From: Agromyces protaetiae
Lineage (GTDB): Bacteria > Actinomycetota > Actinomycetes > Actinomycetales > Microbacteriaceae
NCBI RefSeq assembly: GCF_004135405.1
Contig: NZ_CP035491.1
Location: 2,604,001-2,668,000 of the forward strand
Direction of reading: 5' to 3'
DNA length: 64,000 nt
In this document: positions 39,478 to 48,488 of the stretch, piece after piece
Layout of the letters: each line of letters begins with the position of its first letter
Position numbering within the stretch: position 1 is the first letter of the stretch
Position numbers and translations under genes: made by a program
Notes under the pieces: generated by a model
Databases searched by the model: none
What the model was told of the DNA's origin: nothing
The model's input: the letters and a program-made list of their open reading frames with translations, nothing else

Positions 39478-41076
39478 GTGCTCGCCGTCCACGATCTCGA
39501 GATCCGTGTGGGCGCCCGCGTGCTCATGGAGGGCGTGAACTTCCGCGTCACGCCCGGCGACAAGATCGGGCTCGTCGGCCGCAACGGCGCCGGCAAGACG
39601 ACGCTCACGAAGACCCTCGCGGGCGAGACCCTGCCGACGGGCGGTCGCATCGACCGGTCGGGCGAGATCGGCTACCTCCCGCAGGACCCGCGCTCGGGTG
39701 ACCCCGACATGCTCGCGCGCACGCGCATCCTCGACGCGCGCGGCCTCGGCTCGCTCGTGATCGGCATGCGCGAAGCATCCGAACTCATGGGCAGCGACGA
39801 CCCCGCGGTCGCCGAGAAGGCGATGAAGCGCTACGGCAACCTCACCGACCGCTTCCAGGCCCTCGGAGGGTATGCCGCCGAGGCCGAGGCCGCCTCGATC
39901 GCGTCGAACCTCAACCTGCCCGACCGCATCCTCGACCAGCCGTTGAAGACCCTCTCGGGTGGTCAGCGCCGGCGCATCGAGCTCGCCCGCATCCTGTTCT
40001 CCGACGCCGACACGATGATCCTCGACGAGCCGACGAACCACCTCGACGCCGACTCGGTCGTGTGGCTTCGCGAGTTCCTCAAGGGCTACAAGGGCGGCGT
40101 CATCGTCATCTCGCACGACGTCGTGCTCGTCGACGAGGTCGTCAACCGCGTCTTCTACCTCGACGCCAACCGCTCGGTCATCGACATCTACAACATGGGC
40201 TGGAAGCACTACCAGCGCCAGCGCGCCGCCGACGAAGAGCGCCGGAAGAAGGAGCGCGCGAACGCCGAGAAGAAGGCAGGCGCCCTCCAACTCCAGGCCG
40301 CGCGCTTCGGCGCCAAGGCGTCGAAGGCGGCAGCCGCCCACCAGATGGTCGCGCGCGCAGAGAAGCTGCTCTCGGGCCTCGAAGAGGTGCGCGCGGTCGA
40401 CCGCGTTGCGAAGCTGCGCTTCCCGACGCCCGCGCCGTGCGGCCGCACGCCCATCACGGCGAGCGACCTCTCGAAGTCGTACGGTTCGCTCGAGATCTTC
40501 ACGGCCGTCGACCTCGCGATCGACCGCGGCTCGAAGGTCGTCATCATCGGACTGAACGGCGCAGGCAAGACGACGCTCCTCCGCATCCTCGCGGGCGTCG
40601 ACGCGCCCGATACAGGCGTCGTCGAGGCCGGCCACGGACTGCGCGTCGGCTACTACGCGCAGGAGCACGAGACGATCGACGTCAAGCGAAGCGTCCTCGA
40701 GAACATGGTGAGCTCGTCGCCGAACCTCACCGAGACCGAGGCGCGCAAGGTGCTCGGCTCGTTCCTCTTCACGGGCGACGACGTCCACAAGCCCGCCGGG
40801 GTGCTCTCTGGCGGTGAGAAGACGCGTCTCGCGCTCGCGATGATCGTCGTGTCGGGCGCCAACGTCCTGCTCCTCGACGAGCCGACGAACAACCTCGACC
40901 CCGCGAGCCGCGCCGAGATCCTCGACGCGCTCGCGCACTACGAGGGCTCGGTCGTGCTCGTGTCGCACGACCCGGGGGCCGTCGAGGCGCTCAACCCCGA
41001 GCGCGTGCTCATCATGCCCGACGGCACCGAAGACCACTGGTCGGCCGAGTACCAGGAGCTCATCGAGCTGGCGTGA
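39478..41076 (+). CDS. ABC-F family ATPase
   Basis: Soluble twin-ATPase protein of 532 residues, of the ribosome-associated ABC-F type. Domain 1 has Walker A GRNGAGKTTL near residue 38, signature LSGGQRRRIE and DEPTNHLD. A charged linker (YQRQRAADEERRKKERANAEK) precedes domain 2, with GLNGAGKTTL, LSGGEKTRLA and DEPTNNLD. There are no membrane segments. The GTG start is 6 bases after GGAGG. ABC-F proteins relieve stalled ribosomes or protect against antibiotics; which type this is cannot be told from motifs alone. Confidence 0.94.
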   Translation: MLAVHDLEIRVGARVLMEGVNFRVTPGDKIGLVGRNGAGKTTLTKTLAGETLPTGGRIDRSGEIGYLPQDPRSGDPDMLARTRILDARGLGSLVIGMREASELMGSDDPAVAEKAMKRYGNLTDRFQALGGYAAEAEAASIASNLNLPDRILDQPLKTLSGGQRRRIELARILFSDADTMILDEPTNHLDADSVVWLREFLKGYKGGVIVISHDVVLVDEVVNRVFYLDANRSVIDIYNMGWKHYQRQRAADEERRKKERANAEKKAGALQLQAARFGAKASKAAAAHQMVARAEKLLSGLEEVRAVDRVAKLRFPTPAPCGRTPITASDLSKSYGSLEIFTAVDLAIDRGSKVVIIGLNGAGKTTLLRILAGVDAPDTGVVEAGHGLRVGYYAQEHETIDVKRSVLENMVSSSPNLTETEARKVLGSFLFTGDDVHKPAGVLSGGEKTRLALAMIVVSGANVLLLDEPTNNLDPASRAEILDALAHYEGSVVLVSHDPGAVEALNPERVLIMPDGTEDHWSAEYQELIELA

Positions 41077-41093
41077 CCCGACGGGCCGGCGCC

Positions 41094-41966
41094 TCAGCTC
41101 CGGTCGAGGATCTCGTCTTCGACGTCGGCGTCGGTCGGCGTCCGGCGTACCTTCGCGGGTTTCGGCGCGTTCGGATGTCCGTTGCGCCGTCCTGTGCGCG
41201 GGTCGCGGTCGCGACCCGGATTCTCGGATGCCTCGGCGAGCGCTTTGCGCTCCTGGTTCGCCGCCCATCCGAGTGCGACGAAGGCGAGCGCGGCGAACAC
41301 GAACCACTGCAGTGCGTACGAGAGGTGAGGGCCTTCGTCGCGCTCGGGACGGCTCGCGGCGAGCGGCGGCTGGGACGCGTCGGCCCCGGTCTGCACCTGA
41401 ATGCCGTAGGCGCCCGTGAAGCTCGGTTCGCCGACGCGGTCGGCGAGTTCCGACAGGTCGATCGTCGCGAGTTCGTTCCCGGATGCCGTGCGTCCCGCGA
41501 TCGTGCCCTCGCCGGCCTTCAGCCGCGCCGTGATCTCGACGTGTCCGGGCTCGGGCGCCGCGTACTCGCTCGGGCGCCCGTCGGGGCCCTGGGCGATCCA
41601 GCCGCGGTTGACGAAGAAGACTGTGCCGTCGTCGAGGCGGAACGGCGTCACGACCTCGAAGCCCGAACTTCCGCCGAAGGGGCGGTTCCGGATGACGACC
41701 TCTTCGCCCGGGAGGAACTCACCCGAGAGGGCCACGACCCGCCAGCGCTGGTCGGGGTCGAACGCCGCCGGATCGGGCAGCACCTCAGCGACGGGCACGG
41801 GCTCGGCGTCGTAGTTGGCGTCGATGCGGGCGATCTCGGTGAGGGCTTCGGCGCGCCGGTTGAACTGCCACGTGCCGAGGGCGCAGCACGCGATCGCGAA
41901 CGCGATGACCAGCGCGAGATAGCCCGCCCAACGAGGCGAGCGGAGGAACGACCATTCGCCCGTCAT
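41094..41966 (-). CDS. SURF1 family cytochrome oxidase biogenesis protein
   Basis: Membrane protein of 290 residues assisting cytochrome c oxidase assembly. The SURF1 layout is complete: an N-terminal helix (GYLALVIAFAIACCALGTWQFNRR), an extracytoplasmic domain with VFFVNRGWIAQG, and a C-terminal helix (HLSYALQWFVFAALAFVALGW), followed by a long basic tail. The ATG overlaps the preceding small gene's stop. No oxidase subunits lie in the window. Confidence 0.93.
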   Translation of the reverse strand: MTGEWSFLRSPRWAGYLALVIAFAIACCALGTWQFNRRAEALTEIARIDANYDAEPVPVAEVLPDPAAFDPDQRWRVVALSGEFLPGEEVVIRNRPFGGSSGFEVVTPFRLDDGTVFFVNRGWIAQGPDGRPSEYAAPEPGHVEITARLKAGEGTIAGRTASGNELATIDLSELADRVGEPSFTGAYGIQVQTGADASQPPLAASRPERDEGPHLSYALQWFVFAALAFVALGWAANQERKALAEASENPGRDRDPRTGRRNGHPNAPKPAKVRRTPTDADVEDEILDRS

Positions 41967-42208
41967 GCGTTCGCCCCGGACGCCTCGGCGCCCGTCTCGT
42001 CGAACCGGGCGACCCGCACGGGGAACGACCGCGATTCGAGGAAGCCCCTGAGGTAGTCGACGTGCTCGTCGCACGCGAGCCACGTCTTCGTACGCGTCTC
42101 GTCATGGATCTTCGGGTTCCGCCAGTCGACGCGCCACGCGGCCGCTTCGCGGCAGCCCGCACGCGAGCAGACGTCCGCGGCAGGCGCGGCGCCGGGCAGA
42201 CCGATCAT
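41963..42208 (-). CDS. Small Cys/His protein of unknown function
   Basis: An 81-residue protein with CSRAGC near the N-terminus and CDEH in the middle (WLACDEHVDYLRGFLESRSFPV), which together look like one zinc site. The core WRVDWRNPKIHDETRTKTW is typical of a small actinobacterial family encoded next to SURF1 and DUF3099 genes. No enzyme activity can be assigned. It overlaps DUF3099 and SURF1 by ATGA, placing it in a three-gene operon. Confidence 0.78.
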   Translation of the reverse strand: MIGLPGAAPAADVCSRAGCREAAAWRVDWRNPKIHDETRTKTWLACDEHVDYLRGFLESRSFPVRVARFDETGAEASGANA

Positions 42209-42615
42209 CGCTCGCCCTCGGACGGGGCGTCGGGCGAGGCATCCGGATGACTCGTCGCAACGTCATCGCTCGAAGCATCCGAAGCATCCGAAGCATCCGA
42301 AGCATCCTGGTCGTTCGTCGCGGCCGACGCGCCGATCGCACCGTCGCGACGAACCGGCCGCCCCGTCCACACGACCGCGCCCGGCCGCTCGACCTCGCCG
42401 CCGCGCCCGCTGCCCGTGTTGGCGATGACGACCGCGAAGTACGGGAGGAACACGGCGCCCGCCGCGAACACCAGCAGCCACCAGCCCTGCACGAACAGCA
42501 TCGCGACGATGCACGCGACACGGATCGACATCATGATCGTGTACTTGATCATGCGTGCGCGTCGCTCGTCTTCAGGGGACGGCGGCAGCGAAGTGATGGT
42601 GTGCTGCTGCTTCAT
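42205..42615 (-). CDS. DUF3099 membrane protein with Asp-Ala-Ser repeat tail
   Basis: A 136-residue membrane protein of the DUF3099 family, unknown function. A short Pro-rich N-terminus (ITSLPPSPEDERRARM) leads to two membrane helices (YTIMMSIRVACIVAMLFVQG, WWLLVFAAGAVFLPYFAVVIA). The C-terminus is disordered and acidic and carries four tandem Asp-Ala-Ser units encoded by a 9-bp DNA repeat. I start at MKQQHTITSL (42615); the frame is open further upstream but the family begins here. Confidence 0.85.
   Translation of the reverse strand: MKQQHTITSLPPSPEDERRARMIKYTIMMSIRVACIVAMLFVQGWWLLVFAAGAVFLPYFAVVIANTGSGRGGEVERPGAVVWTGRPVRRDGAIGASAATNDQDASDASDASDASSDDVATSHPDASPDAPSEGER
42271..42306. repeat. 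9-bp tandem repeat, four copies
   Basis: CGAAGCATC repeats exactly four times inside the DUF3099 gene and encodes Asp-Ala-Ser on the minus strand. A nine-base unit keeps the frame whatever the copy number, so length can vary by slippage without loss of function. Confidence 0.92.
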
Positions 42616-42795
42616 CGTGGTCGCCGGGTGACGGTCGGCGCTCCTCGCCCTCAAGCCTACGTCGCCCGACGCATGCCGACGCGCGGAACGGGACACCCTC
42701 TACACTGAAACCCGGCCGAGCCGAGTGCACGTGCACCGCCGCCGAACACCCCTTGAACACGCCCCTGAACCCGCCGAGAGAGTGAGCCCACTGCG

Positions 42796-43506
42796 ATGAC
42801 GACGAGCCGCACCGTCCTGGTCACGGGAGGAAACCGTGGAATCGGTTACGCGATCGCCGAGGAGTTCGTCGCGCAGGGGCACCGCGTCGCGGTGACCGCC
42901 CGCTCGGGTGAAGGGCCTGAAGGCACGCTCACCGTGCGCGCCGACGTCACCGACGCAGAGTCGATCGACCGCGCGTTCACCGAGATCGAGACGGCCCTCG
43001 GCCCCATCGAGGTCGTGGTCGCGAACGCCGGCATCACCCGCGACACGCTCCTGCTCCGCATGAGCGAGGACGAGTTCACGTCGGTCGTCGACACGAACCT
43101 CACGGGCGCGTTCCGTGTCGTCAAGCGCGCGTCGAAGGGCCTGCTCAAGGCGCGCTTCGGCCGAGTCATCCTGATCTCGAGCGTCGTCGGCCTCTACGGC
43201 TCGGCGGGCCAGGTCAACTATTCGTCTTCGAAGGCCGGCCTCGTCGGCATGGCCCGCTCGCTCACGCGCGAACTCGGCGCCCGCGGCATCACCGCGAACG
43301 TCGTCGCGCCCGGTTTCATCCGCACCGACATGACCGACGAACTCCCCGAGGCCCAGCAGGAGGAGTACCGCAAGTCGATCCCGGCGGGGCGCTTCGCCGA
43401 GCCCTCCGAGGTCGCGAAGGTCGTCACGTGGCTTGCCAGCGACGACGCCGGCTACATCTCGGGCGCCGTCATCCCCGTCGACGGCGGCCTCGGGATGGGT
43501 CACTGA
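42796..43506 (+). CDS. fabG: 3-oxoacyl-ACP reductase / SDR family oxidoreductase, FabG-like
   Basis: NADPH-dependent short-chain reductase of 236 residues, most similar in pattern to FabG of fatty-acid elongation. The cofactor motif is TGGNRGIG at residues 10-17, followed by ANAGITRDTLLLRM; the catalytic Ser is in LISSVVGLYG and the Tyr-Lys pair in VNYSSSKAGLVG. The C-terminus VIPVDGGLGMGH is typical. A GAGAGAG site precedes the ATG. The 180 bases between DUF3099 and this gene hold only promoter-like sequence that I could not resolve. Confidence 0.93.
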   Translation: MTTSRTVLVTGGNRGIGYAIAEEFVAQGHRVAVTARSGEGPEGTLTVRADVTDAESIDRAFTEIETALGPIEVVVANAGITRDTLLLRMSEDEFTSVVDTNLTGAFRVVKRASKGLLKARFGRVILISSVVGLYGSAGQVNYSSSKAGLVGMARSLTRELGARGITANVVAPGFIRTDMTDELPEAQQEEYRKSIPAGRFAEPSEVAKVVTWLASDDAGYISGAVIPVDGGLGMGH

Positions 43507-43523
43507 CCGCGACTCAGTCGCGG
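43507..43523. terminator. Short perfect dyad between convergent fabG and usp
   Basis: CCGCGACT-C-AGTCGCGG forms 8-base arms about one central base right after the fabG stop and covers the usp stop codon. With loop bases opened, a five-pair stem could form. It may end transcription of both genes or bind a protein. Confidence 0.4.
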
Positions 43524-43975
43524 ACGATGAGCACCGAGCAGTTCGCATGCTCGGCGAGCGTCGCCGACACCGAGCCGAGGAGCAGTCGCGCGAAGCCGCC
43601 GCGACCGCGGCTGCCGACGACGAGGAGGTCGGCGGTCTCGGATGCCTCGAGCAGCGTGTGTGCTGCAGGGCCTTTGCTGATCACGGCACGGTAGACCTCG
43701 GGAACGGTGTCGCCGAACGCGTCGCGGCTCGCTTGCGCAGATATCTCCCGGGCGTCCTCCTCAGGGGACCAGCCGGCGGGCAACGGGCCACCGAAGCCTT
43801 GGGGGAGCTCCCACGCGGTGACGCCGACGACTTCGCGGCCGAGCGCTTCGGCGAGCACGACTGCGCGGCGCATGGCCGAGATCGACGACGGCGAACCGTC
43901 GACGCCGACGACGATGCGCCCGTTCGCGACTTCGGCCGTGGGCGCGGTTGCTTCGGACTCGGGACGATCGGACAT
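43514..43975 (-). CDS. Universal stress protein family (UspA domain)
   Basis: A 153-residue single-domain Usp protein. The N-terminal strand VVGVDGSPSSISAMRRAV and the C-terminal ATP-binding pattern VVGSRGRGGFARLLLGSVS (G-2x-G-9x-G-S/T type) indicate the nucleotide-binding subgroup. An AGGAAGG site lies before the ATG. It is convergent with fabG and separated by about 100 bases from serB. Confidence 0.92.
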   Translation of the reverse strand: MSDRPESEATAPTAEVANGRIVVGVDGSPSSISAMRRAVVLAEALGREVVGVTAWELPQGFGGPLPAGWSPEEDAREISAQASRDAFGDTVPEVYRAVISKGPAAHTLLEASETADLLVVGSRGRGGFARLLLGSVSATLAEHANCSVLIVRD

Positions 43976-44074
43976 CTGGATCCTTCCTCGACGAGCGAGC
44001 CGACGGACGGCCGACCCGCTCCTGCGAGTCTGCCGTCCGTCGTCGCCCGAGTCGAGCGGCCGCGCGCAGGAAGG

Positions 44075-44737
44075 TCAGCGGGGGAGTCCGATGAGCGGCA
44101 GCACCGACGACAGGTCGGGAAGATCGATGACGACGTCGGCGCGCTCGCGCACGATCGGCTTCGCGCAGAACGCGACGCCGAGGGTCGCCATGTCGAGCAT
44201 CCGCAGGTCATTGGCCCCGTCGCCGACGGCGATCGTCTTCGAGAGCGGGATGCCGCTCGCCGCAGCCCATTCGACGAGCGCGGCCGCCTTGGCGTCGGCG
44301 TCGATGATCGGCCCGTCGACGACGCCGGCGAGGGTGTCGCCCTCGAGGCCGAGGCGGTTCGCGCGGCAGAAGTCGAGGCCGAGCCGCTCGGCGAGCGGGT
44401 CGAGCAGTTCATGGAATCCTCCCGACACGACGCCGATGCGACCGCCCGCGGCGTGCACGCCCGCGACGAGGCGTTCGATGCCGGGGGTCGGCGTCATGCG
44501 CGCGCGAACCCGCGGCAGCACCGAGACATCCACCCCGCGAAGCGTCGCGACGCGCTCGCGCAGACTCGCCGCGAAGTCGAGCTCACCGCGCATCGCACGC
44601 TCGGTGACGGCCGCAACGAGCTCGCGAGAGCCCGCCTCTTCGGCGAGGAGCTCGATGGCCTCTTCGCGGATGAGCGTCGAATCGGCGTCGAGCACGACGA
44701 GGGGGCCGGTCGCCCGGTCGCGCACCGCGGCGCTCAC
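44075..44737 (-). CDS. serB: Phosphoserine phosphatase
   Basis: HAD-superfamily phosphatase of 220 residues making serine from phosphoserine. Motif I is VLDADSTL with the nucleophile Asp, motif II is VVSGGFHELL, and motif III is VGDGANDLRML. The protein lacks the N-terminal ACT domain of the mycobacterial long form. The GTG start overlaps the glgC stop (GTGA), so the two are co-translated. An alternative function on other phosphomonoesters is possible but the motif spacing is that of SerB. Confidence 0.9.
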   Translation of the reverse strand: MSAAVRDRATGPLVVLDADSTLIREEAIELLAEEAGSRELVAAVTERAMRGELDFAASLRERVATLRGVDVSVLPRVRARMTPTPGIERLVAGVHAAGGRIGVVSGGFHELLDPLAERLGLDFCRANRLGLEGDTLAGVVDGPIIDADAKAAALVEWAAASGIPLSKTIAVGDGANDLRMLDMATLGVAFCAKPIVRERADVVIDLPDLSSVLPLIGLPR

Positions 44738-45980
44738 GCGCCGGCTCGAACGCGTGAGCCCTTGCCCACGACGGTGATGCCGCTGTCGGTGACGATGAAC
44801 CCGCGCGCGAGGTCGGCTTCGCGGTCGACGCCGATCTCGGCGCCCTCTTCGACGACGACCTCCTTGTCGAGGATCGCCCGTCGCACCGTCGCACCCGCGT
44901 GGATGTGCGCGCGGTCGAACAGGATCGAGTCGGCGACGTGCGCCCCCGACCCGACGATCGCCCACGGGCCGATGACGCTGCGCTCGAGGTGCGCCCCTGA
45001 GATGACCGAGCCGAGCGAGACGATCGAGTCGATGACCGTGCCGAGCGCGCCACGCGCGTCGCGTGTGAACTTCGCGGGCGGTGAGTTCAGCTGCTGGCTG
45101 AAGATCGGCCACTCGCTGTTGTAGAGGTTGAAGACGGGCAGCACCGAGATGAGGTCTTGATGCGCCTCGAAGTAGGAATCGATCGTTCCCACGTCGCGCC
45201 AGTAGTAGCGGTCGCGGTCGGTCGAGCCGGGCACGTCGTTGCGCTGCAGGTCGTAGACGCCGGCCGCGCCTTGCGAAACGAATGCGGGGATGATGTCGCC
45301 GCCCATGTCGTGGCTCGAGTCGGTGCGTTCGCCGTCGCGGAGCACGGCGTCGATGAGCGCGTCGGCGTTGAAGACGTAGTTGCCCATCGAGGCGAGCACT
45401 TCGCCGGGGAGTCGGGCAGGCCCTTCGGGTCGGACGGCTTCTCGAGGAACTGGTGGATGCGGTCGGGGTGCTTCGCGTCGACCTCGATGACGCCGAACTG
45501 GTTCGCGAGCGAGATCGGCTGGCGGATCGCGGCGACGGTCGCCTGCGCCCCCGACGCGACGTGCGCCTCGATCATCTGGTCGAAATCCATGCGGTAGACG
45601 TGGTCGGCGCCGACGACGACGATGAGGTCGGGTCGCTCGTCGTAGATGAGGTTGAGGCTCTGGAGGATCGCGTCTGCCGACCCCGAGAACCAGCGCTTGC
45701 CGAGGCGCTGCTGCGCCGGCACCGATGCGACGTAGGAGTTCAGGAGGCCGCTCAGGCGCCAGGTCTGCGACACGTGGCGGTCGAGCGAGTGCGACTTGTA
45801 CTGGGTCAGCACGACGATCTGGCGGAGGCCCGAATTCAGGAGGTTCGACAGCGCGAAATCGATGAGCCGGTACTGCCCGCCGAACGGCACCGCGGGCTTC
45901 GCGCGGTCCTCCGTCAGGGGCATGAGCCGTTTGCCTTCTCCTCCGGCGAGGACGATGCCGAACACCTTGCGCGCAACCAT
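44734..45980 (-). CDS. glgC: Glucose-1-phosphate adenylyltransferase (apparent frameshift)
   Basis: Makes ADP-glucose for glycogen and maltose-1-phosphate synthesis; 415 residues after repair. The N-terminal nucleotidyltransferase domain has [25 protein letters not shown] and [12 protein letters not shown]; the C-terminal part forms a left-handed beta helix ([20 protein letters not shown]). The frame breaks at GGGG 45406-45409: one extra base links KGLPDSP to [23 protein letters not shown] ends 6 bases before the ATG, so the gene is probably leaderless; glgM diverges from the same 82-bp gap. Confidence 0.93.
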
Positions 45981-46062
45981 GCGCCAAGCGTATCCAGTGG
46001 ACGCCCCGAACGCAGGCGGCGCGACGACGCGTGACGGGATGTCGCTGCGCTACCTTTGCTGC

Positions 46063-47250
46063 ATGCGCGTCGACCTCCTCACCCGTGAGTATCCGCCCGA
46101 GGTCTACGGAGGGGCCGGTGTGCACGTCGCCGAGCTCGTCCGGGCCCTCCGACGAGAGATCGACGTGGCCGTGCGCTGCTTCGGCGCCACGCGCGACGAG
46201 CCCCGCACGTACGCGTACGCGACGCCCGACGACCTCGTGAACGCGAACCCGGCGCTCGCAACGCTCGGCACCGACCTCGCGATCGCACAGGATGTCGCGG
46301 GCGCCGACCTCGCGCACTCCCACACCTGGTACGCCAACTTCGCAGGCTTCACGGCCAAACGCCTGCACGGCATCCCGCACGTCGTCACGGCCCACAGCCT
46401 CGAACCGCTCCGGCCGTGGAAGGCCGAGCAGCTCGGCGGGGGATACGCGGTCTCGTCGTGGGCCGAGAAGACGGCCTTCGAAGACGCCGACGCCGTCATC
46501 GCCGTGAGCGACGGCATGCGACGTGACATCTTGCGCGCCTATCCGGCGATCGACCCGGCACGAGTCGAAGTCGTGTACAACGGCATCGACCTCGCCGACT
46601 GGGTGCCCAACGGCGACGCCGACACCGTACGCGCGCTCGGCGTCGACCCCGACGCCCCCTCGGTCGTCTTCGTCGGACGCATCACGCGTCAGAAGGGCCT
46701 GCCCTACCTGTTGCGCGCCGCGCGGCTCCTGCCCGACAATGTGCAGCTCGTGCTGTGCGCGGGCGCTCCCGACACACCCGAGATCATGGCCGAGGTCGAA
46801 GCCCTCGTCGCCGAGCTCCGCACGCAGCGCGAGGGCGTCGTGTGGATCGACCGGCACCTGCCGCGGCACGAGCTCACGGCCCTGCTGTCGGCTGCGACCA
46901 CCTTCGTCTGCCCGTCGATCTACGAACCGCTCGGCATCGTGAACCTCGAGGCGATGGCATGCGGCGCAGCCGTCGTCGGCACCGCGACCGGAGGCATCCC
47001 CGAGGTCGTCGACGATGGCGTCACGGGCGTGCTCGTGCCGATCGAGCAGGCCGACGACGGCACCGGAACGCCGCTCGACCCCGACCGGTACGTCCGCGAC
47101 CTCGCGGCGGCGCTCGAACGCGTCGTGAGCGACCCTGCGTGGGCGAAGGAACTGGGTGCCGCCGGCAGGCGCCGCGCCGAGGCGCACTTCGCGTGGGACG
47201 CGATCGCGGCGCGCACCCTCGAGGTGTACGCGCGCGCGCTCGCGCGTTGA
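46063..47250 (+). CDS. glgM: Glycogen synthase / maltose-1-phosphate synthase, GlgA/GlgM (GT4)
   Basis: Glucosyltransferase of 395 residues, the actinobacterial GlgM/short GlgA type that uses ADP-glucose from the divergent glgC product. N-terminal pattern: LLTREYPPEVYGGAGVHVAELVRAL. The acceptor and donor domains include SHTWYANFAGF, VGRITRQKGLPYLLRAA and the C-terminal YEPLGIVNLEAMACGAAVV with the Glu of the EX7E motif. TACCTT ends 6 bases before the ATG (leaderless). In mycobacteria the homologue makes maltose 1-phosphate for the GlgE pathway; whether that holds here is not visible, as glgE is not in the window. Confidence 0.9.
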   Translation: MRVDLLTREYPPEVYGGAGVHVAELVRALRREIDVAVRCFGATRDEPRTYAYATPDDLVNANPALATLGTDLAIAQDVAGADLAHSHTWYANFAGFTAKRLHGIPHVVTAHSLEPLRPWKAEQLGGGYAVSSWAEKTAFEDADAVIAVSDGMRRDILRAYPAIDPARVEVVYNGIDLADWVPNGDADTVRALGVDPDAPSVVFVGRITRQKGLPYLLRAARLLPDNVQLVLCAGAPDTPEIMAEVEALVAELRTQREGVVWIDRHLPRHELTALLSAATTFVCPSIYEPLGIVNLEAMACGAAVVGTATGGIPEVVDDGVTGVLVPIEQADDGTGTPLDPDRYVRDLAAALERVVSDPAWAKELGAAGRRRAEAHFAWDAIAARTLEVYARALAR

Positions 47251-47315
47251 GCGCGAGTGCACAAGGCCCCACCGCGCGGCAGGAGCGCCCCTCCGCTCCC
47301 GATAGCATTGGAAGC

Positions 47316-48101
47316 ATGGCGAGTACGGTTCTGAAGTTCCGCGATGTGTCGGTGGTCCGCGACGGCAACACGATCCTCGACGGGATCGACTGGACCGTCG
47401 AGTCCGACGAGCGCTGGGTCGTGCTCGGGCCGAACGGCGCCGGCAAAACGACGCTCCTGCAGATCGCCGCCGCCGCCATGCACCCCTCGACCGGCACCGC
47501 CGAGGTGCTCCTCGAGTCGCTCGGCAAGGTCGACGTCTTCGAACTCCGCCCCATGATCGGCTTCGCCTCGACGGCTGCGGCCCGCAAGATCCCGCGCAAC
47601 GAGACGATCCTCGACGTCGTGCTCACGGCCGCCTACTCGGTCTCGGGCCGGTGGAACGAGGAGTACGAAGAGATCGACCTCCGCCGCGCGCAGCGCGTGC
47701 TCGCTGAGTGGCGCCTCGACTCGTTCGCAGACCGCCGCTTCGGCAGCCTCTCCGACGGCGAACAGAAGCGCGTGCAGATCGCCCGTGCGGTCATGACCGA
47801 CCCCGAACTCCTCCTCCTCGACGAGCCCGCCGCGAGCCTCGACCTCGGAGCGCGCGAAGAGCTCGTCGGACTGCTCGGCGGCTACGCGTCGTCGCCCGCG
47901 TCGCCCGCGATCGTCATGGTGACCCATCATGCCGAAGAGATCCCGCAGGGCTTCACGCACGCGCTGCTGCTGCGCGACGGCAAGGTCGTGACGTCGGGCC
48001 CCTTCGCCGAGGCGCTCACGTCCGAGACCCTCACCGAGACCTTCGGGCTGCCGATCGAGCTCACCGAACGCGACGGCCGCTACGCCGCGCGCGCTTCCTG
48101 A
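47316..48101 (+). CDS. ABC transporter ATP-binding protein, stand-alone
   Basis: Single nucleotide-binding domain of 261 residues with Walker A GPNGAGKTTL near residue 38, the modified signature LSDGEQKRVQIARA and Walker B LLLLDEPAASLD. It has the ModF-like pattern (FASTAAARKIPRNETILDVV) of soluble actinobacterial ATPases found without a permease. No partner gene is adjacent. TAGCAT ends 7 bases before the ATG, so the transcript is probably leaderless. Function unknown beyond ATP hydrolysis. Confidence 0.88.
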   Translation: MASTVLKFRDVSVVRDGNTILDGIDWTVESDERWVVLGPNGAGKTTLLQIAAAAMHPSTGTAEVLLESLGKVDVFELRPMIGFASTAAARKIPRNETILDVVLTAAYSVSGRWNEEYEEIDLRRAQRVLAEWRLDSFADRRFGSLSDGEQKRVQIARAVMTDPELLLLDEPAASLDLGAREELVGLLGGYASSPASPAIVMVTHHAEEIPQGFTHALLLRDGKVVTSGPFAEALTSETLTETFGLPIELTERDGRYAARAS

Positions 48102-48124
48102 ACGTGTTCTGATCCGTTCTCTGC

Positions 48125-48209
48125 TAAGATCGATAGCTGGCCCGACGGCCATCAGTTTTTCCTGCGACGCCTAGCGTCAGACCGTTTCCAATCCAGCAAG
48201 GAAGTCTCC
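48125..48209 (+). promoter_or_regulatory. Promoter -10 and 5' leader of rpmE
   Basis: A TAAGAT hexamer (48125-48130) is followed by an 80-base leader with GACGC-CTA-GCGTC and a run of T (CAGTTTTTCC). Conserved L31 leader motifs have been described in Actinobacteria and are thought to mediate feedback by the protein; this leader is a candidate, but I cannot confirm the fold. Confidence 0.4.
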
Positions 48210-48464
48210 ATGAAGACCGACATCCACCCCGAGTACAACGCCGTCGTCTTCCGCGACCTCGCTTCGGGTGCCACGTTCCTCACGCGCTCGACGGTGACGA
48301 GCGACAAGACCATCGAGCTCGACGGAGAGACCTACCCCGTCATCGACGTCGAGATCTCGAGCGAGTCGCACCCGTTCTACACGGGCAAGCAGCGCATCAT
48401 GGACTCGGCCGGCCGCGTCGAGAAGTTCAACCAGCGCTTCAAGGGCTTCGGCGGCGCCAAGTAA
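48210..48464 (+). CDS. rpmE2: 50S ribosomal protein L31, type B
   Basis: An 84-residue L31 of the type-B (zinc-free) group: [20 protein letters not shown], then [24 protein letters not shown]. None of the CXXC cysteines of the zinc form are present. Type-B L31 usually replaces the zinc form when zinc is scarce, but in many Microbacteriaceae it is the main L31. A strong hairpin follows. Confidence 0.96.
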   Translation: MKTDIHPEYNAVVFRDLASGATFLTRSTVTSDKTIELDGETYPVIDVEISSESHPFYTGKQRIMDSAGRVEKFNQRFKGFGGAK

Positions 48465-48488
48465 GGCCCCCCGGCAAGACCACACGAG

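Noticed and set aside
42271..42306. CRISPR-like array
   Set aside because: The units are 9 bp, contiguous and without spacers, and lie inside a coding sequence.
44734..47262. Single 842-codon minus-strand protein spanning glgM and the rest of glgC
   Set aside because: Its first two thirds are antisense to glgM, which has full family motifs; only the final part is the real glgC frame, joined by the frame break.
47316..48101. Assignment to a named metal or molybdate importer
   Set aside because: No permease or binding protein is adjacent, so the ATPase is left without a substrate.
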